This document shows, piece after piece, positions 8,127 through 17,616 of a DNA stretch of 64,000 bases. The translations under genes and the position numbers were made by a program. The notes beneath the pieces were generated by a model. That model made no database searches, was not told the origin of the DNA, and saw nothing but the letters and a program-made list of their open reading frames with translations. Source of the DNA: Allobosea sp. (GTDB lineage: Bacteria > Pseudomonadota > Alphaproteobacteria > Rhizobiales > Beijerinckiaceae). The stretch is taken from the NCBI RefSeq assembly GCF_030695125.1, contig NZ_JAUYTP010000008.1:186001-250000 (forward strand), in the 5' to 3' direction. The number at the start of each line of letters is the position of its first letter. Position 1 is the stretch's first letter.

Positions 8127-8900
8127 TCAGTCGCGCCGGAACACGACGCTGGCGAGCCAGCCCAGCAGCAGCGCCATCAGCACCGTGACGAGCCCGTAGA
8201 CCAGCGGCAGATCATGCGCACCGGCCGCGAGCCGCTGTTCCATGCCGCTCTTCACGACCTCGAAATGGGTGGTCTGGCGGGCGAGCGGCACGCCGCCGGC
8301 ATAGAGCACGATGTCGATCTCATAGGGACCGGTCGGCGCCGTCGCCGGCACGTTGATGGGGGCGCTGAAGACCGTGCTCGACAGGAAGGTGACGCCGCGG
8401 TCTTCCTCCGTATAGAGCCCCTTGTCGGCCAGGATGCGGATCAGGCCCTCCTGGAACCGGGCCGTCGTCACATCGAGATCGAGCGCCGCATCCCGCGGCC
8501 GTTGGGCGTGCTCCAGGCCGATGCGCTCGCGCTGCGCCGTCTCCGGGCTGATGATCTCGCTCAAGGGGCGGTTGCTCGCCACCGTCAGGAACAGCGAGCT
8601 GTCGGGAAAACGCCGCTGCGTCCGGTTGATCCAGATCGGCCCCAGCCTCTCCTTCTCGCGCACCAGCAGCATGCGGCGCGGCCCGCGGACGGTGACGACG
8701 ATGTCGTAAGGGTCGCCGCGGGCGACGGTTCGCCCATCCCGCTCGACCACCCCGAAGACGGTGAGCTGGCTGCCGGTGTAATTGGAGGTGATCTGGATCT
8801 GGTGGCTCGACATCGCCGCGATCAGCGTCTCGGCCCGCAGCGGGGCGGCCGCGCAGAGCGTCACCACCAGCATCGCGACGAGGGCCAGGGCCCGGCTCAT
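8127..8900 (-). CDS. TIGR02186 family protein, partner of a TauE-type transporter
   Basis: A 257-residue protein with an N-terminal signal peptide (MSRALALVAMLVVTLCAAAPLRA), a beta-rich extracytoplasmic domain, and one C-terminal membrane helix (LVYGLVTVLMALLLGWLASVVF) ending in a basic tail. This matches the alphaproteobacterial TIGR02186 family. The function is not known. Its ATG overlaps the TGA of the upstream transporter gene by the 4-base ATGA, so the two are translationally coupled, and the protein is likely an extracytoplasmic accessory of that transporter. Confidence 0.8.
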   Translation of the reverse strand: MSRALALVAMLVVTLCAAAPLRAETLIAAMSSHQIQITSNYTGSQLTVFGVVERDGRTVARGDPYDIVVTVRGPRRMLLVREKERLGPIWINRTQRRFPDSSLFLTVASNRPLSEIISPETAQRERIGLEHAQRPRDAALDLDVTTARFQEGLIRILADKGLYTEEDRGVTFLSSTVFSAPINVPATAPTGPYEIDIVLYAGGVPLARQTTHFEVVKSGMEQRLAAGAHDLPLVYGLVTVLMALLLGWLASVVFRRD

Positions 8901-9826
8901 CGCCCGCCCTCCGTGGACACGACCGAGAACGGCTCGCTCGGGGGAATGAACAGCTCGATGGCAAAGCGCAGCCCCACCGAGAGGATCAGCAGCGCCAGCA
9001 GCAGCCGGAAGGATTCGACATTGAGATTGCGCGCCGCCCGTCCGCCGAACTGCGCCCCGATGACGCCGCCCAGCAGCAGCAGGATCGCCAGGACGATGTC
9101 GACCGACTGGTTGGTCAACGCATGCAGCAGCGTCGCGCCCGTCATCGTCATCAGGATCTGGAACAGCGAAGTCCCGACCACGATCGCAGTGGGGATCCGG
9201 AAGAAATAGATCAAGGCGGGGACGAGGATGAAGCCGCCGCCGACGCCCAGAACCGCGCCGATGAAGCCGATCACGATGGCCAGCGAAGCGATCGGGATTA
9301 CGCTGCAATAAAGCTGCGAATGGGGAAACCGCATCCGCCAGGGCAGGCCCATCCACCAGGGGTGAGTGCCCGCCCGGCGCCGCAGGCGCGCCGGCTTGCC
9401 GGCCCGCACCCGCATCATCGCCCGCAGCGCGTCATACAGCATCAGCCCGCCGATGATCGTGAACAGCGTGACATAGGACAGGGTGATGACGAGTTCGAGC
9501 TGGCCGAGCCGTCGCATCGAATTGAAGAACAGCACGCCGAGCAATGTGCCCAGGATGCCGCCCATCACCAGGATCGTGCCGAGTTTGAAATCGAGCGCGC
9601 GCCTGCGCCAGTAGGTCAGCACGCCCGTGGTCGAGGAACCGGCGACCTGGGCGGCGACGGTGGCGACCGCAACCGCCGGCGGAATGTCGAGGAAGATCAG
9701 CAGGGGCGTCAGCAGGAATCCGCCGCCGACACCAAACAGGCCCGAGATGAAACCGACCGCGCCGCTCAGGCCGAGCACCGTGAGGATGCTGATCGGCAAT
9801 TCGGCGATCGGAAGATAGATCTGCAC
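8897..9826 (-). CDS. TauE/SafE (TSUP) family anion exporter
   Basis: A 309-residue membrane protein of the TSUP family, whose members export sulfite, sulfoacetate or related organosulfur anions. Two copies of the family motif are visible: GLFGVGGGFLLTPLLIF near residue 29 and GAVLGVGGGFILVPALIYF near residue 190. Between them is a cytoplasmic basic loop (MRVRAGKPARLRRR). About eight membrane spans are expected. The substrate cannot be read from sequence. It is coupled to the TIGR02186 gene downstream. Confidence 0.88.
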   Translation of the reverse strand: MQIYLPIAELPISILTVLGLSGAVGFISGLFGVGGGFLLTPLLIFLDIPPAVAVATVAAQVAGSSTTGVLTYWRRRALDFKLGTILVMGGILGTLLGVLFFNSMRRLGQLELVITLSYVTLFTIIGGLMLYDALRAMMRVRAGKPARLRRRAGTHPWWMGLPWRMRFPHSQLYCSVIPIASLAIVIGFIGAVLGVGGGFILVPALIYFFRIPTAIVVGTSLFQILMTMTGATLLHALTNQSVDIVLAILLLLGGVIGAQFGGRAARNLNVESFRLLLALLILSVGLRFAIELFIPPSEPFSVVSTEGGR

Positions 9827-9993
9827 CTCTGGTCCTCAAGCCACGACGCACCGGGCGACGGGCGCCCACCCATCGTCGCGACTATGCATCGATCCGGTTA
9901 AGGCAAGATGCTCATGCGGGCATGGCGTCGCGGCGGGGCGGGAAAGCACGTCGCACCGCCCTGATGACCCGCCAACGCGTCGAAACCATGACG

Positions 9994-10012
9994 ACCCGGC
10001 CTGGCGCCGGGT
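9994..10012. terminator. Hairpin downstream of the PodJ-like gene
   Basis: ACCCGGC and GCCGGGT form a 7-bp stem with a 5-base loop, about 25 bases after the stop of the minus-strand PodJ-like gene. The T-run (TTTG) lies on the plus side only. It may still act as a terminator or RNA 3' end for the minus-strand gene. Confidence 0.4.
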
Positions 10013-10036
10013 TTGTCGTACGCCAGGGCCGGTCCT

Positions 10037-13000
10037 TCAGGTCCGGGCCGGCTTGGCGGGCTTCTTCGCGGCTGCGGTGGGGCTTTCGTCCCAGCCCTTG
10101 GCGGGCGGGGTCACCTCGTTGGCGGCGGCGTCGCTCGGCTTGGGTCGCCAGCCCGCCGCCTCGGCCTTGACCGTGGCGAGGTCGCTGGGGGTCAGCCGCT
10201 GGCCAACCTCGTCGCGCTTGCGGCCGGCATCGTCGTCGCCCTGGCTCGCGGCCACCGCAAACCAGAGATAGGACTGGGCGAGGTCGGTCGGGGCGCCGAG
10301 CCCGCGCCCGAGCAGCACGGCGAGATTGTACTGGCTGTCGCGGATGCCGTGCTCGGCGGCGCGGCGGAACCACTCGGTCGCGGCCGCATAGTCCGGCTTG
10401 CCGGAGACGCCTTCGGCATGCAGCACCGCGAGGTTGTGCATCGCCTTGGCGTTGCCGCGCTCGGCGGCGCGCGTGTACCAGACGCGGGCGAGCGACAGAT
10501 CGCGCGCGGTGCCGATGCCCTTCTCGAACATGTTGCCGAGGCGGAACTGGGCGGGGGCGAGCCCGGCCACGGCCGCCCGCTCGAACAGCCGGAGCGCCAC
10601 CTTGGGATCGCGCGAGGCGGCCGGACCGTCGGCGGCGCGGCTCGCCAGTTCAAAGACTGCCGCCGCATTGCCGTCGAGCGCGGCCTTGCGCAGCCCCGGG
10701 CTGCCGAGGCCGGGGGGGAGTTCGCCGAGACCGGTGACGGACTGGACGGGCTCGGACACCAGGGGCGCGGCCGTCTGAGGCGTGGCCTGCGACGCCTGCG
10801 AGGTCGAGCCGGTGATGTCGGCTGCCGGCGGCGCGACGGCGGCGAGCGCGGTGGCCTGCGGCGCGGCCGGCTGCAGCGCCGAGGACTGGTCCTTGGCGGG
10901 AGGCTGAGCGGACGGCTGGGCTGGCGTGTCATCCTTCGGCGCAATCGGGCTCTGTACCGCTTCGCCCGTGGCGGCGACCTGCGGGCCCTTCAGCGCGTTC
11001 GAGACGAGATGGGCCGTGCCGAGCGCCAGGACCAGCGCGGCGAGGCCCAGCAGCAGCGGACGTTTGCGCTTCTCGATGATTTCCTTGATCCGACCGCCGG
11101 TTTTGCCCGCTTCGGGCGCCGCGGCGGGCGTGGTCGCAGCCGCATCGGTGGCCGCCTTGGCGGAGCGCCTGGCGGCGGCGATCAGATTCTGGCGGATCGA
11201 CTGCTGGTCATGCCCGCCATGGGCCGCGGCGTCGGCGCGCGGGCGGCCGGAGCCAGGCTCCAGCGGCACGTCGAGCGAACTGGCCATGACCGGCGCGACG
11301 GGAGTTGCCGCAGGGTGGACGGCGGGTGCCGTCACCGGCTCGGCCTTGGCCGCGGACGAGCGCTCGGGCGCCGCGATCCGGTCTTCCATCGCCAGGCTCA
11401 TGCCGGCGGGCAGGGCCGGCGGCTTGACGGCGGCGCGCTCGGCGGCGGCCACGCGGGGCGGCATCGGCGTGCGGGCGGGGGCTGCGGCGGCGGCCTGCCG
11501 GTCGGCGACGAGCTCGGCTTCGAGGCTGGACAGCCGCGAGATGATCGTCTCCAGCGTCTGGTGGACGGCGCCGATGGCGTCCTGCGTCTCGCGTCCGGTC
11601 GAGGCCTGGCTGTCATGCAGACCCGAGACGAGCGTGCTCAGCTCGGCAATGCCGCTTTGCGGCGGCTGCGCCTGGCCGGCATGGTCCGCCATCGCGGCGC
11701 GTGCCGCGCGCTCGGCCACCTCGGTGGTGTCCTCGCGCAGCGTCCGCAGATGCGTCACAAGGTCCTGCAGCGTGCGCTCCATGCCGCTATCGGCGGAGCG
11801 GGTCGCGGCGGCGGCGTCGAGGCGCTCCGCCAGGCCGGAAATCTGCCGCTCGAGCGCGTCGAACGATCCGGTTTCGGCGCCGGGCCGGCCGGCCTCGTCG
11901 ATCTTGTCGGCGAGGTTGCGCAGCATCTCCTCGACCGGCCGGAGATCGACCTGGGCGACGGGAAGCGTCTGCCCGTCGCTGACGAGATGGGCGAGGCTGC
12001 TCGACGCGGCGAGATTCTCGATGCGGCCTGCGAGCGCCTCGATCTGGCGCGTCACCGCTGTCGGGCCCTTTTCCGCCAGCGCCTCGATGCGCGCCTGCAG
12101 CGCGTCGATGCGATCCTCGATCTGGCTGCCGGAGCGCGCATCGATCTTGCCGGCGAGATGTTCGATCTGGCGCGACAGCGCCGAAAGCGGTTCGAGATCC
12201 CGCTGCCGCGCCGGTCCGCGATCGGCCAGGATCGCTTCGCGAATGTCGTCGATGGCGGCCGTCAGGCCATGCAGCTCGCGGCCGTCGGGCTGATGGTCCC
12301 GCAGCCGGCTGATCTCGAAGGACAGGCCCGAAACCTGCTGCGACAGCTCGCCGAGGCGGGCCTCGTTGCCGCTCGTCGCCAGGATGTCGCGCAGTTCGGC
12401 GATGTCGCGCTGCAGCGGCGCCAGCATCGTGCGGTCGCCGCCCCGTGCGGTGAGGGCATCCACCTTGGCGGCGAGATGCCCGATCTCGAGCTCGAAGCGC
12501 TGGAAGCTCTCGCCTGAGCGATCCTGGGCGAGCCGAGCAACCTCGGATTCGATCCGGGCCAGCGGCTTGAGGATCGGCTCGAGCCGATCGCGGGGGTCGA
12601 GACGGTCGAGGCGGGAGCCGAGCTGGGCGATCATCGCCTCGATCTGGCCGAATTGCGGCTCGCGCTCGACGGGAGCGGCGCGCACGGGCGCCACCGGGCG
12701 TTCGGAGCGGGCAGCCACGGGAGCGATGCGGGCGCTGAGCTGGCGCAGATCGTCGCGCAGCGCCGAAATCCGGCTTTCGGCCATGGCGGGCGCGGGGACC
12801 GCGGCCGCATCGTCCTGATCGAGCAGGCGCTGGCGGGTGCGGATATCGGTGACGGCGGCGGCCAGCCCATCGCGGCTGAAGGCGAGGCGGGGTGCCGGTT
12901 CGGCGCGCATGGCGGCGCGCGGGGGCTCGCTGGCACGGCGCTCGAACTCGGCGAGCCGCTCGCTCATGGTCTTGATCGCGTCGGCGATGACGCTGGTGGC

Positions 13001-13433
13001 GCGATCCTGGCGTTCGGCCGCGGCCCGCTCGCCCGAGCTCATCCGCTTTTCGGCGGTTTCGATCCAGCGCGCGATCGAATCGAGCGCACCGGCGGTCTGA
13101 GCGCTCGATTCGCGCGTGAGCTTCTCGATGCTGGCCGCCTGGGCGAGCACGGCGTCGATCTCGCGGCGTGCGGGCACGGGGGCCGTCGGCGAAACCCTGG
13201 GGCGGGTGCTGCGGCGCCGTATCCATCTGCCCCTGGGATATCCTGGCGAGCCGCTCCGAGAGGGCCGCGATGTCGAGCTGCTCGGGTGGAGCTGCCTCGG
13301 ACGGCGCCTCGTCGCGCAATTTGTGGTCGAGCCATTCGCCCAGCGTCATGCCGGCGCGCCGTGCGGCGGCCTTTGCGGCATCGCGGGTGCGGGGATCGAC
13401 GCCCTTGACGCTCCAGGGCAAGCTAGTGGCCAT
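10037..13433 (-). CDS. PodJ-like Sel1-repeat polarity protein, frame broken once
   Basis: Two frames together give a complete protein of about 1131 residues. The N-terminus (MATSLPWSVKGVDPRTRDAA, ATG at 13431-13433) has the RDAAKAAARRAGMTLGEWL motif of PodJ-like proteins. A long Ala/Glu/Arg-rich coiled-coil region follows, then one membrane helix (KRPLLLGLAALVLALGTAHL), a Pro/Ala-rich linker and at least four Sel1-type repeats (for example AQFRLGNMFEKGIGTARD). The frame changes at five C (13178-13182 on the plus strand). Removing one base joins FADGP to VPARREIDAVLAQ without a gap. No peptidoglycan-binding domain is seen after the repeats. PodJ organises cell-pole factors in Caulobacter, and a similar role is inferred. 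The break is either a sequence error or a real mutation. Confidence 0.82.
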
Positions 13434-13799
13434 GTGACGCTCGCCTTCGGGGCTTTGGTCCTCATTGAAGGAAGGCGCAGGCCCCTGAACGCCGCGGTCT
13501 TCCTGCGGATGGCGACATCTGAAGGTTACGTTGCCGCAAGCCAGACGCCGATCCGCAAGGCCGACCTTTTCGCCGTCGTGGTAAACAGCCGGTTAAAATT
13601 CGCCCGGCGGCGGTTAATTTTCTGGAAACGAAACGAGCCTCTGGAACAGGAGACGGCCCGCTGATAACGGTAACTTACCTGAGGTAAGCGGCACATTACC
13701 TAACGCGAGGGTGTCGCCTGCCGTACCAAGGGATCAAGCAATGCGCCGTCGCCTCTTCTGCGGTGCGTGCGTTATCCCCTAATCAAGGATTGATGCCGA
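13434..13799. other. 366-base divergent intergenic region
   Basis: This region lies between the divergent PodJ-like gene (minus) and the merR gene (plus). I see no supported coding frame. It becomes AT-richer near 13590-13640 (GTTAAAATTCG, GGTTAATTTTCTGG), where promoters for either gene could lie, and holds the palindrome at 13674-13688 and a related half site TTACCT near 13696. Confidence 0.6.
13674..13688. promoter_or_regulatory. Perfect palindrome, candidate MerR operator
   Basis: CTTACCT-G-AGGTAAG is a perfect 7-bp inverted repeat around one base. The half site TTACCT recurs at about 13696-13701. MerR regulators usually bind dyads near their own promoter, and this one lies about 110 bases before the merR start. 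No direct evidence links it to that regulator. Confidence 0.5.
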
Positions 13800-14258
13800 A
13801 TGCCACGCCATAGCTCTGCTCTGGCGGCCGCTCCGACACATGACGGCCGTATGAACACCTCGAGCCAGACCGAGACGGACTCGGTGGGCGGTTTCACCAT
13901 CAGCGATCTCGCCCGCGATTTCGGCGTGACCCTGCGCACCCTGCGCTTCTATGAGTCGCGCGGCCTGATCGCGCCGGCGCGCTCCGGCTTGACGCGAATC
14001 TATTCCGGCCGCGACCGCGCCCGGCTCGCGCTGATCCTCAAGGGCAAGCAGCTCGGCTTCACGCTGGTCGAGATCCGCGCCATGCTCGCCAATGAGGAGA
14101 AGAAGGGCGGCGAGGCCGGTGCGGCGTCCGTCGGCGGTCTCCAACTCAGCCGCGAGCAGGTCATCGAACAGCTCGACATGCTGCGCGCCCAGCGCATCGA
14201 GATCGAAAGCGCGATCGCCGAACTCGAAGCCTCGGCGGCTCGCTTCGACAAGGGCTGA
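13800..14258 (+). CDS. MerR-family regulator, probably of fatty or branched-chain acyl-CoA degradation
   Basis: A 152-residue MerR-type protein. The winged HTH (FTISDLARDFGVTLRTLRFYESRGL) begins near residue 32, followed by the wing (SGLTRIYSGRDRARL) and a C-terminal dimerisation helix. No cysteines suggest metal sensing. ATG 13800 has AAGGA 10 bases upstream. A second ATG at 13851 would remove 17 poorly conserved residues. Acyl-CoA dehydrogenase, thiolase and hydroxyacyl-CoA dehydrogenase genes follow on the same strand, so a LiuR-like or FadR-like role over beta-oxidation is the natural inference. A strong terminator follows, making it monocistronic. Confidence 0.85.
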   Translation: MPRHSSALAAAPTHDGRMNTSSQTETDSVGGFTISDLARDFGVTLRTLRFYESRGLIAPARSGLTRIYSGRDRARLALILKGKQLGFTLVEIRAMLANEEKKGGEAGAASVGGLQLSREQVIEQLDMLRAQRIEIESAIAELEASAARFDKG

Positions 14259-14295
14259 GGCCGGCGCGTCCTGCGTCCGTTTCGAGCGTGTCTGC

Positions 14296-14325
14296 AAACG
14301 CCCCGGCTTTCAGCCGGGGCGTTTT
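14296..14325 (+). terminator. Intrinsic terminator after the merR gene
   Basis: A perfect 13-bp stem (AAACGCCCCGGCT with AGCCGGGGCGTTT) closes on the 3-base loop TTC and ends in TTTT. It separates merR from the beta-oxidation genes. Confidence 0.9.
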
Positions 14326-14413
14326 GCGTTACCGTGCCGGCAGCGCCGTCTCGCTCCGTCTCTCTGCGGGATCGGTCGGAAAATCCGGCGGCACCCTTTG
14401 CCAAAGGCGCAAG

Positions 14414-14435
14414 GATAGTTTATATGTGAACTATC
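14414..14435. promoter_or_regulatory. Inverted repeat upstream of the acyl-CoA dehydrogenase gene
   Basis: GATAGTTTA and TGAACTATC form a 9-bp dyad with one mismatch and a 4-base spacer TATG, about 45 bases before the start codon at 14481. It is AT-rich in a GC-rich context. An operator overlapping the promoter is the likely reading. It does not resemble the CTTACCT palindrome upstream of merR. Confidence 0.45.
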
Positions 14436-14480
14436 GGGTTGCCTCCATGTGGCCAACCCGCGACGCTAGGGAGGAACGCC

Positions 14481-16277
14481 ATGCCGGTTTACAAGGCACC
14501 CGTCGAAGACACGCTGTTTCTGCTGAACGACGTTTTCGCCATCGAGCGCTACAACAACCTTCCGGGTTTCGCCGATGCCACGCCCGACGTGGTCGAGGCC
14601 GTGCTGGGCGAGGGAGCCAAGCTCTGCGAGGAGGTTCTCCAGCCGCTGAACCTTTCGGGCGACCAGGAGGGCTGCACCCGCCACGCGGATGGCCGCGTCG
14701 CCACGCCCAAGGGCTTCAAGGCGGCTCACGAGGCCTATGCTCAGGGCGGCTGGATCGGGCTGGCGATGGAGCCGGAGTATGGCGGCCAGGGCCTGCCCTA
14801 CACGCTGGGCGCCGTCATGAACGAGTTCGCCTCCTCGGCGAACATGGCCTTCGCCATGTATCCCGGCCTGACCATGGGCGCGATCGCCGCGCTCAACGTC
14901 CACGGCTCGGACGAGCAGAAGCGCACCTATCTGCCCAAGATGATCGAGGGCGTGTGGTCGGGCACGATGAACCTGACCGAGCCGCATTGCGGCACCGATC
15001 TCGGGCTGATCAAGACCAAGGCCGTTCCCAATGGCGATGGCTCCTATTCTATCACCGGCACCAAGATCTTCATCTCGGCCGGCGAGCAGGACATCACCGA
15101 GAACATCATCCACCTCGTGCTGGCCCGCATCGAAGGCGCGCCGGCTGGCGTCAAGGGCATCTCGCTCTTCGTCGTGCCGCGCAATGCGATCGGCGCGGAC
15201 GGCGCGGTGGGAGAGAACAACCACGTCTCCTGCGGCTCGATCGAGCACAAGATGGGCATTCACGCCAACGCCACCTGCGTCATGAACTATGACGGGGCGA
15301 AGGGCTGGCTCATCGGCACGGAGAACAAGGGCCTCAACGCCATGTTTGTGATGATGAACGAGGCGAGGCTCGGCGTCGCGATCCAGGGTCTGGCCCAGTC
15401 CGAGGTCGCCTATCAGAACGCTGTCGCCTACGCCAAGGACCGCATCCAGGGCCGCTCGCTGACCGGCGCGAAGAGCCCGGACAAGGCCGCCGATCCGATC
15501 ATCGTCCACCCCGACGTGCGCCGCACGCTGATGTCGATCAAGGCCTTCAACGAGGCGGCCCGCGCCTTCGTGCTCTGGAACGCGCTGAAGTCGGACATCG
15601 CCCACCGCTCGGGCGACGAAGCCGAGCGCCAGGCCGCCGACGATCAGCTCGGCCTGATGACCCCGGTGCTGAAGGGCGTGCTGACCGATGTCGGCTTCGA
15701 CAATGCGGTGAAGGCGCAGCAGATGTTCGGCGGCCATGGCTACATCGCCGAATGGGGCATGGAGCAGTTCGTGCGCGATGCCCGCATCGCCATGATCTAC
15801 GAGGGGGCCAACGGCGTGCAGGCGATGGACCTCGTCGGCCGCAAGCTCGGCCGCGACGGCGGCCGCGCCATCATGGCCTTCTTCAACGAGGTCGGCGGCT
15901 TCATCAAGGAGAACGGCGAGGACGAGGTGCTGAAGCCTCTGCTGGCGCCGCTGGCCGCCTCGCTCGGCCATCTCCAGCAGGCGACGATGTGGTTCATGAA
16001 CAACGCGCTCGCCAAGCCCGACAATGCCGGTGCCGGCGCGACCGACTACATGCACCTGCTCGGCCTCGTCTCGCTCGGTTACATGTGGGCCAAGATGGCC
16101 AGGGTCGCGCAAGACAAGCTCAAGGCCGGTGCCAATGGCGCGACCGAGCGCATGAACACCAAGTTGGTCACGGCCCGATTCTTCATGGAGCGCAGCCTGC
16201 CCGAGACGGCGGCGCATCTGGCGCGGATCACCAGCGGCGCGGATTCGACGATGGCGCTGAGCGCGGAGCAGTTCTGA
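14481..16277 (+). CDS. Acyl-CoA dehydrogenase, long form with C-terminal extension
   Basis: A 598-residue FAD-dependent acyl-CoA dehydrogenase that makes the trans-2-enoyl-CoA in the first step of beta-oxidation. ATG 14481 is chosen because GGGAGGA lies just upstream, although the frame is open further up. The catalytic base region AMIYEGANGVQAMDL and the FAD/substrate motif NLTEPHCGTDLGL are present. About 120 residues follow the usual domain, as in the roughly 600-residue AcdA/DmdC type. DmdC-type members act on 3-methylmercaptopropionyl-CoA, but the general acyl-CoA class is equally possible. It leads the operon with thiolase and hydroxyacyl-CoA dehydrogenase. Confidence 0.92.
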   Translation: MPVYKAPVEDTLFLLNDVFAIERYNNLPGFADATPDVVEAVLGEGAKLCEEVLQPLNLSGDQEGCTRHADGRVATPKGFKAAHEAYAQGGWIGLAMEPEYGGQGLPYTLGAVMNEFASSANMAFAMYPGLTMGAIAALNVHGSDEQKRTYLPKMIEGVWSGTMNLTEPHCGTDLGLIKTKAVPNGDGSYSITGTKIFISAGEQDITENIIHLVLARIEGAPAGVKGISLFVVPRNAIGADGAVGENNHVSCGSIEHKMGIHANATCVMNYDGAKGWLIGTENKGLNAMFVMMNEARLGVAIQGLAQSEVAYQNAVAYAKDRIQGRSLTGAKSPDKAADPIIVHPDVRRTLMSIKAFNEAARAFVLWNALKSDIAHRSGDEAERQAADDQLGLMTPVLKGVLTDVGFDNAVKAQQMFGGHGYIAEWGMEQFVRDARIAMIYEGANGVQAMDLVGRKLGRDGGRAIMAFFNEVGGFIKENGEDEVLKPLLAPLAASLGHLQQATMWFMNNALAKPDNAGAGATDYMHLLGLVSLGYMWAKMARVAQDKLKAGANGATERMNTKLVTARFFMERSLPETAAHLARITSGADSTMALSAEQF

Positions 16278-16286
16278 GTCCTGCAC

Positions 16287-16364
16287 GTCATTGCGAGCGC
16301 AGCGAAGCAATCCAGGGGACGTGGAGCACGCGGCTCTGGATTGCTTCGCTCCGCTCGCAATGAC
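16287..16364. repeat. Intergenic palindromic repeat, family B
   Basis: Arms of 29 bases starting GTCATTGCGAGC and ending GCTCGCAATGAC are reverse complements with one mismatch and surround a loop of about 20 bases. This is a well-known type of dispersed palindrome in Hyphomicrobiales. In RNA it would form a very stable hairpin between the acyl-CoA dehydrogenase and thiolase coding regions. Confidence 0.85.
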
Positions 16365-16405
16365 GGCTAGAGATCACGCTAAGAAAACGAGCCCGGGAGG
16401 CCCTG

Positions 16406-17614
16406 ATGGCAGACGCATTCATCTACGACCATGTCCGCACGCCGCGCGGCAAGGGCAAGGCCGACGGCTCGCTGCACGAGGTCACCGCGATCGAGCTCGG
16501 CACGACGACGCTGCGCGCGCTCCGCGACCGCAACGACCTCGACACCAAGCTCGTCGAGGACGTCGTCTTCGGCTGCGTCGATCCGGTCGGCGAGGCTGGC
16601 GCCGACATCGCCCGCACGGTCGCCCTCAAGGCCGGCTACGGCAAGGAGGTCCCGGGCATCCAGATCAACCGCTTCTGCGCCTCGGGGCTGGATGCGGTGA
16701 ACCTCGCTGCGGCGCAGGTGATGTCGGGCCAGAAGGAGATGGCGATCGGCGGCGGCGTCGAGAGCATGAGCCGCGTCGGCATGGGCGCGTCTGGCTTCGG
16801 CATCGCGGTCGACCCCTCCGTCGCCATCGACACGTACTTCATGCCCCAGGGCATCTCGGCCGACCTGATCGCGACGAAATACGGCTTCTCGCGCGATGAT
16901 GTCGACGCCTATGCCGTGCGCTCGCACAAGCGCGCCCACGCCGCCTGGGAGGCCGGGCGCTTCAAGAACTCGGTGATCCCGGTCACCGACGTCAACGGCC
17001 TGACGATCCTTGCCCGCGACGAGACCATCCGGCCGGGCACCGACATGCAGGCACTCGCCGCGCTGAAGGCCTCCTTCGTCCAGATGGGCGAGATGGGCGG
17101 GTTCGACGCGGTCGCGACCGCGGCCCACCCGGATGTCGAGTTCGTCAACCACGTCCACCATGCCGGCAATTCCTCGGGCATCGTCGATGGTGCAGCCGCC
17201 GTTCTGGTCGGCTCGAAGAAGGCTGGCCGGGCGACTGGCCTGAAGCCGCGCGCCCGCATCCGCGCCTTCGCCACCGTCGGCTCCGATCTCGCGCTGATGC
17301 TGACCGGCCCGGTCGACGTCACCGAGCTCGTGCTGCGCAAGGCCGGCATGACCACCAGGGACATCGACCTGTTCGAGCTGAACGAGGCCTTCTCCTCGGT
17401 CGTGCTGCGCTTCCAGCAGGCCTTCGACATCGATGACGACATCCTGAACGTCAACGGCGGCGCCATCGCCAAGGGCCATCCGCTTGGCGCCACCGGCGCG
17501 ATGATCTTGGGCACCGTGCTCGACGAGCTGGAGCGCACGGACAAGAACACCGCCCTGGTGACGCTCTGCGTCGCCGCCGGCATGGGCGTCGCCACCATCA
17601 TCGAGCGGGTGTGA
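16406..17614 (+). CDS. Acetyl-CoA C-acyltransferase (thiolase)
   Basis: A 402-residue thiolase that cleaves 3-ketoacyl-CoA with CoA, or condenses acetyl-CoA in reverse. Cys91 in NRFCASGLDAVN is the acyl-carrying nucleophile. GGAIAKGHPLGATGA near residue 350 and the CVAAGMGVATI motif near the C-terminus supply the other catalytic residues. Length fits FadA/PhaA. GGGAGG precedes the ATG. The neighbours (acyl-CoA dehydrogenase before, hydratase/dehydrogenase after) favour the degradative FadA role. Confidence 0.93.
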   Translation: MADAFIYDHVRTPRGKGKADGSLHEVTAIELGTTTLRALRDRNDLDTKLVEDVVFGCVDPVGEAGADIARTVALKAGYGKEVPGIQINRFCASGLDAVNLAAAQVMSGQKEMAIGGGVESMSRVGMGASGFGIAVDPSVAIDTYFMPQGISADLIATKYGFSRDDVDAYAVRSHKRAHAAWEAGRFKNSVIPVTDVNGLTILARDETIRPGTDMQALAALKASFVQMGEMGGFDAVATAAHPDVEFVNHVHHAGNSSGIVDGAAAVLVGSKKAGRATGLKPRARIRAFATVGSDLALMLTGPVDVTELVLRKAGMTTRDIDLFELNEAFSSVVLRFQQAFDIDDDILNVNGGAIAKGHPLGATGAMILGTVLDELERTDKNTALVTLCVAAGMGVATIIERV

Positions 17615-17616
17615 AC

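Noticed and set aside
10013..12517. 834-codon plus-strand frame opposite the PodJ-like gene
   Set aside because: Its composition follows from antisense reading of an Ala/Glu/Arg coiled coil; no domain or ribosome-binding site is seen.
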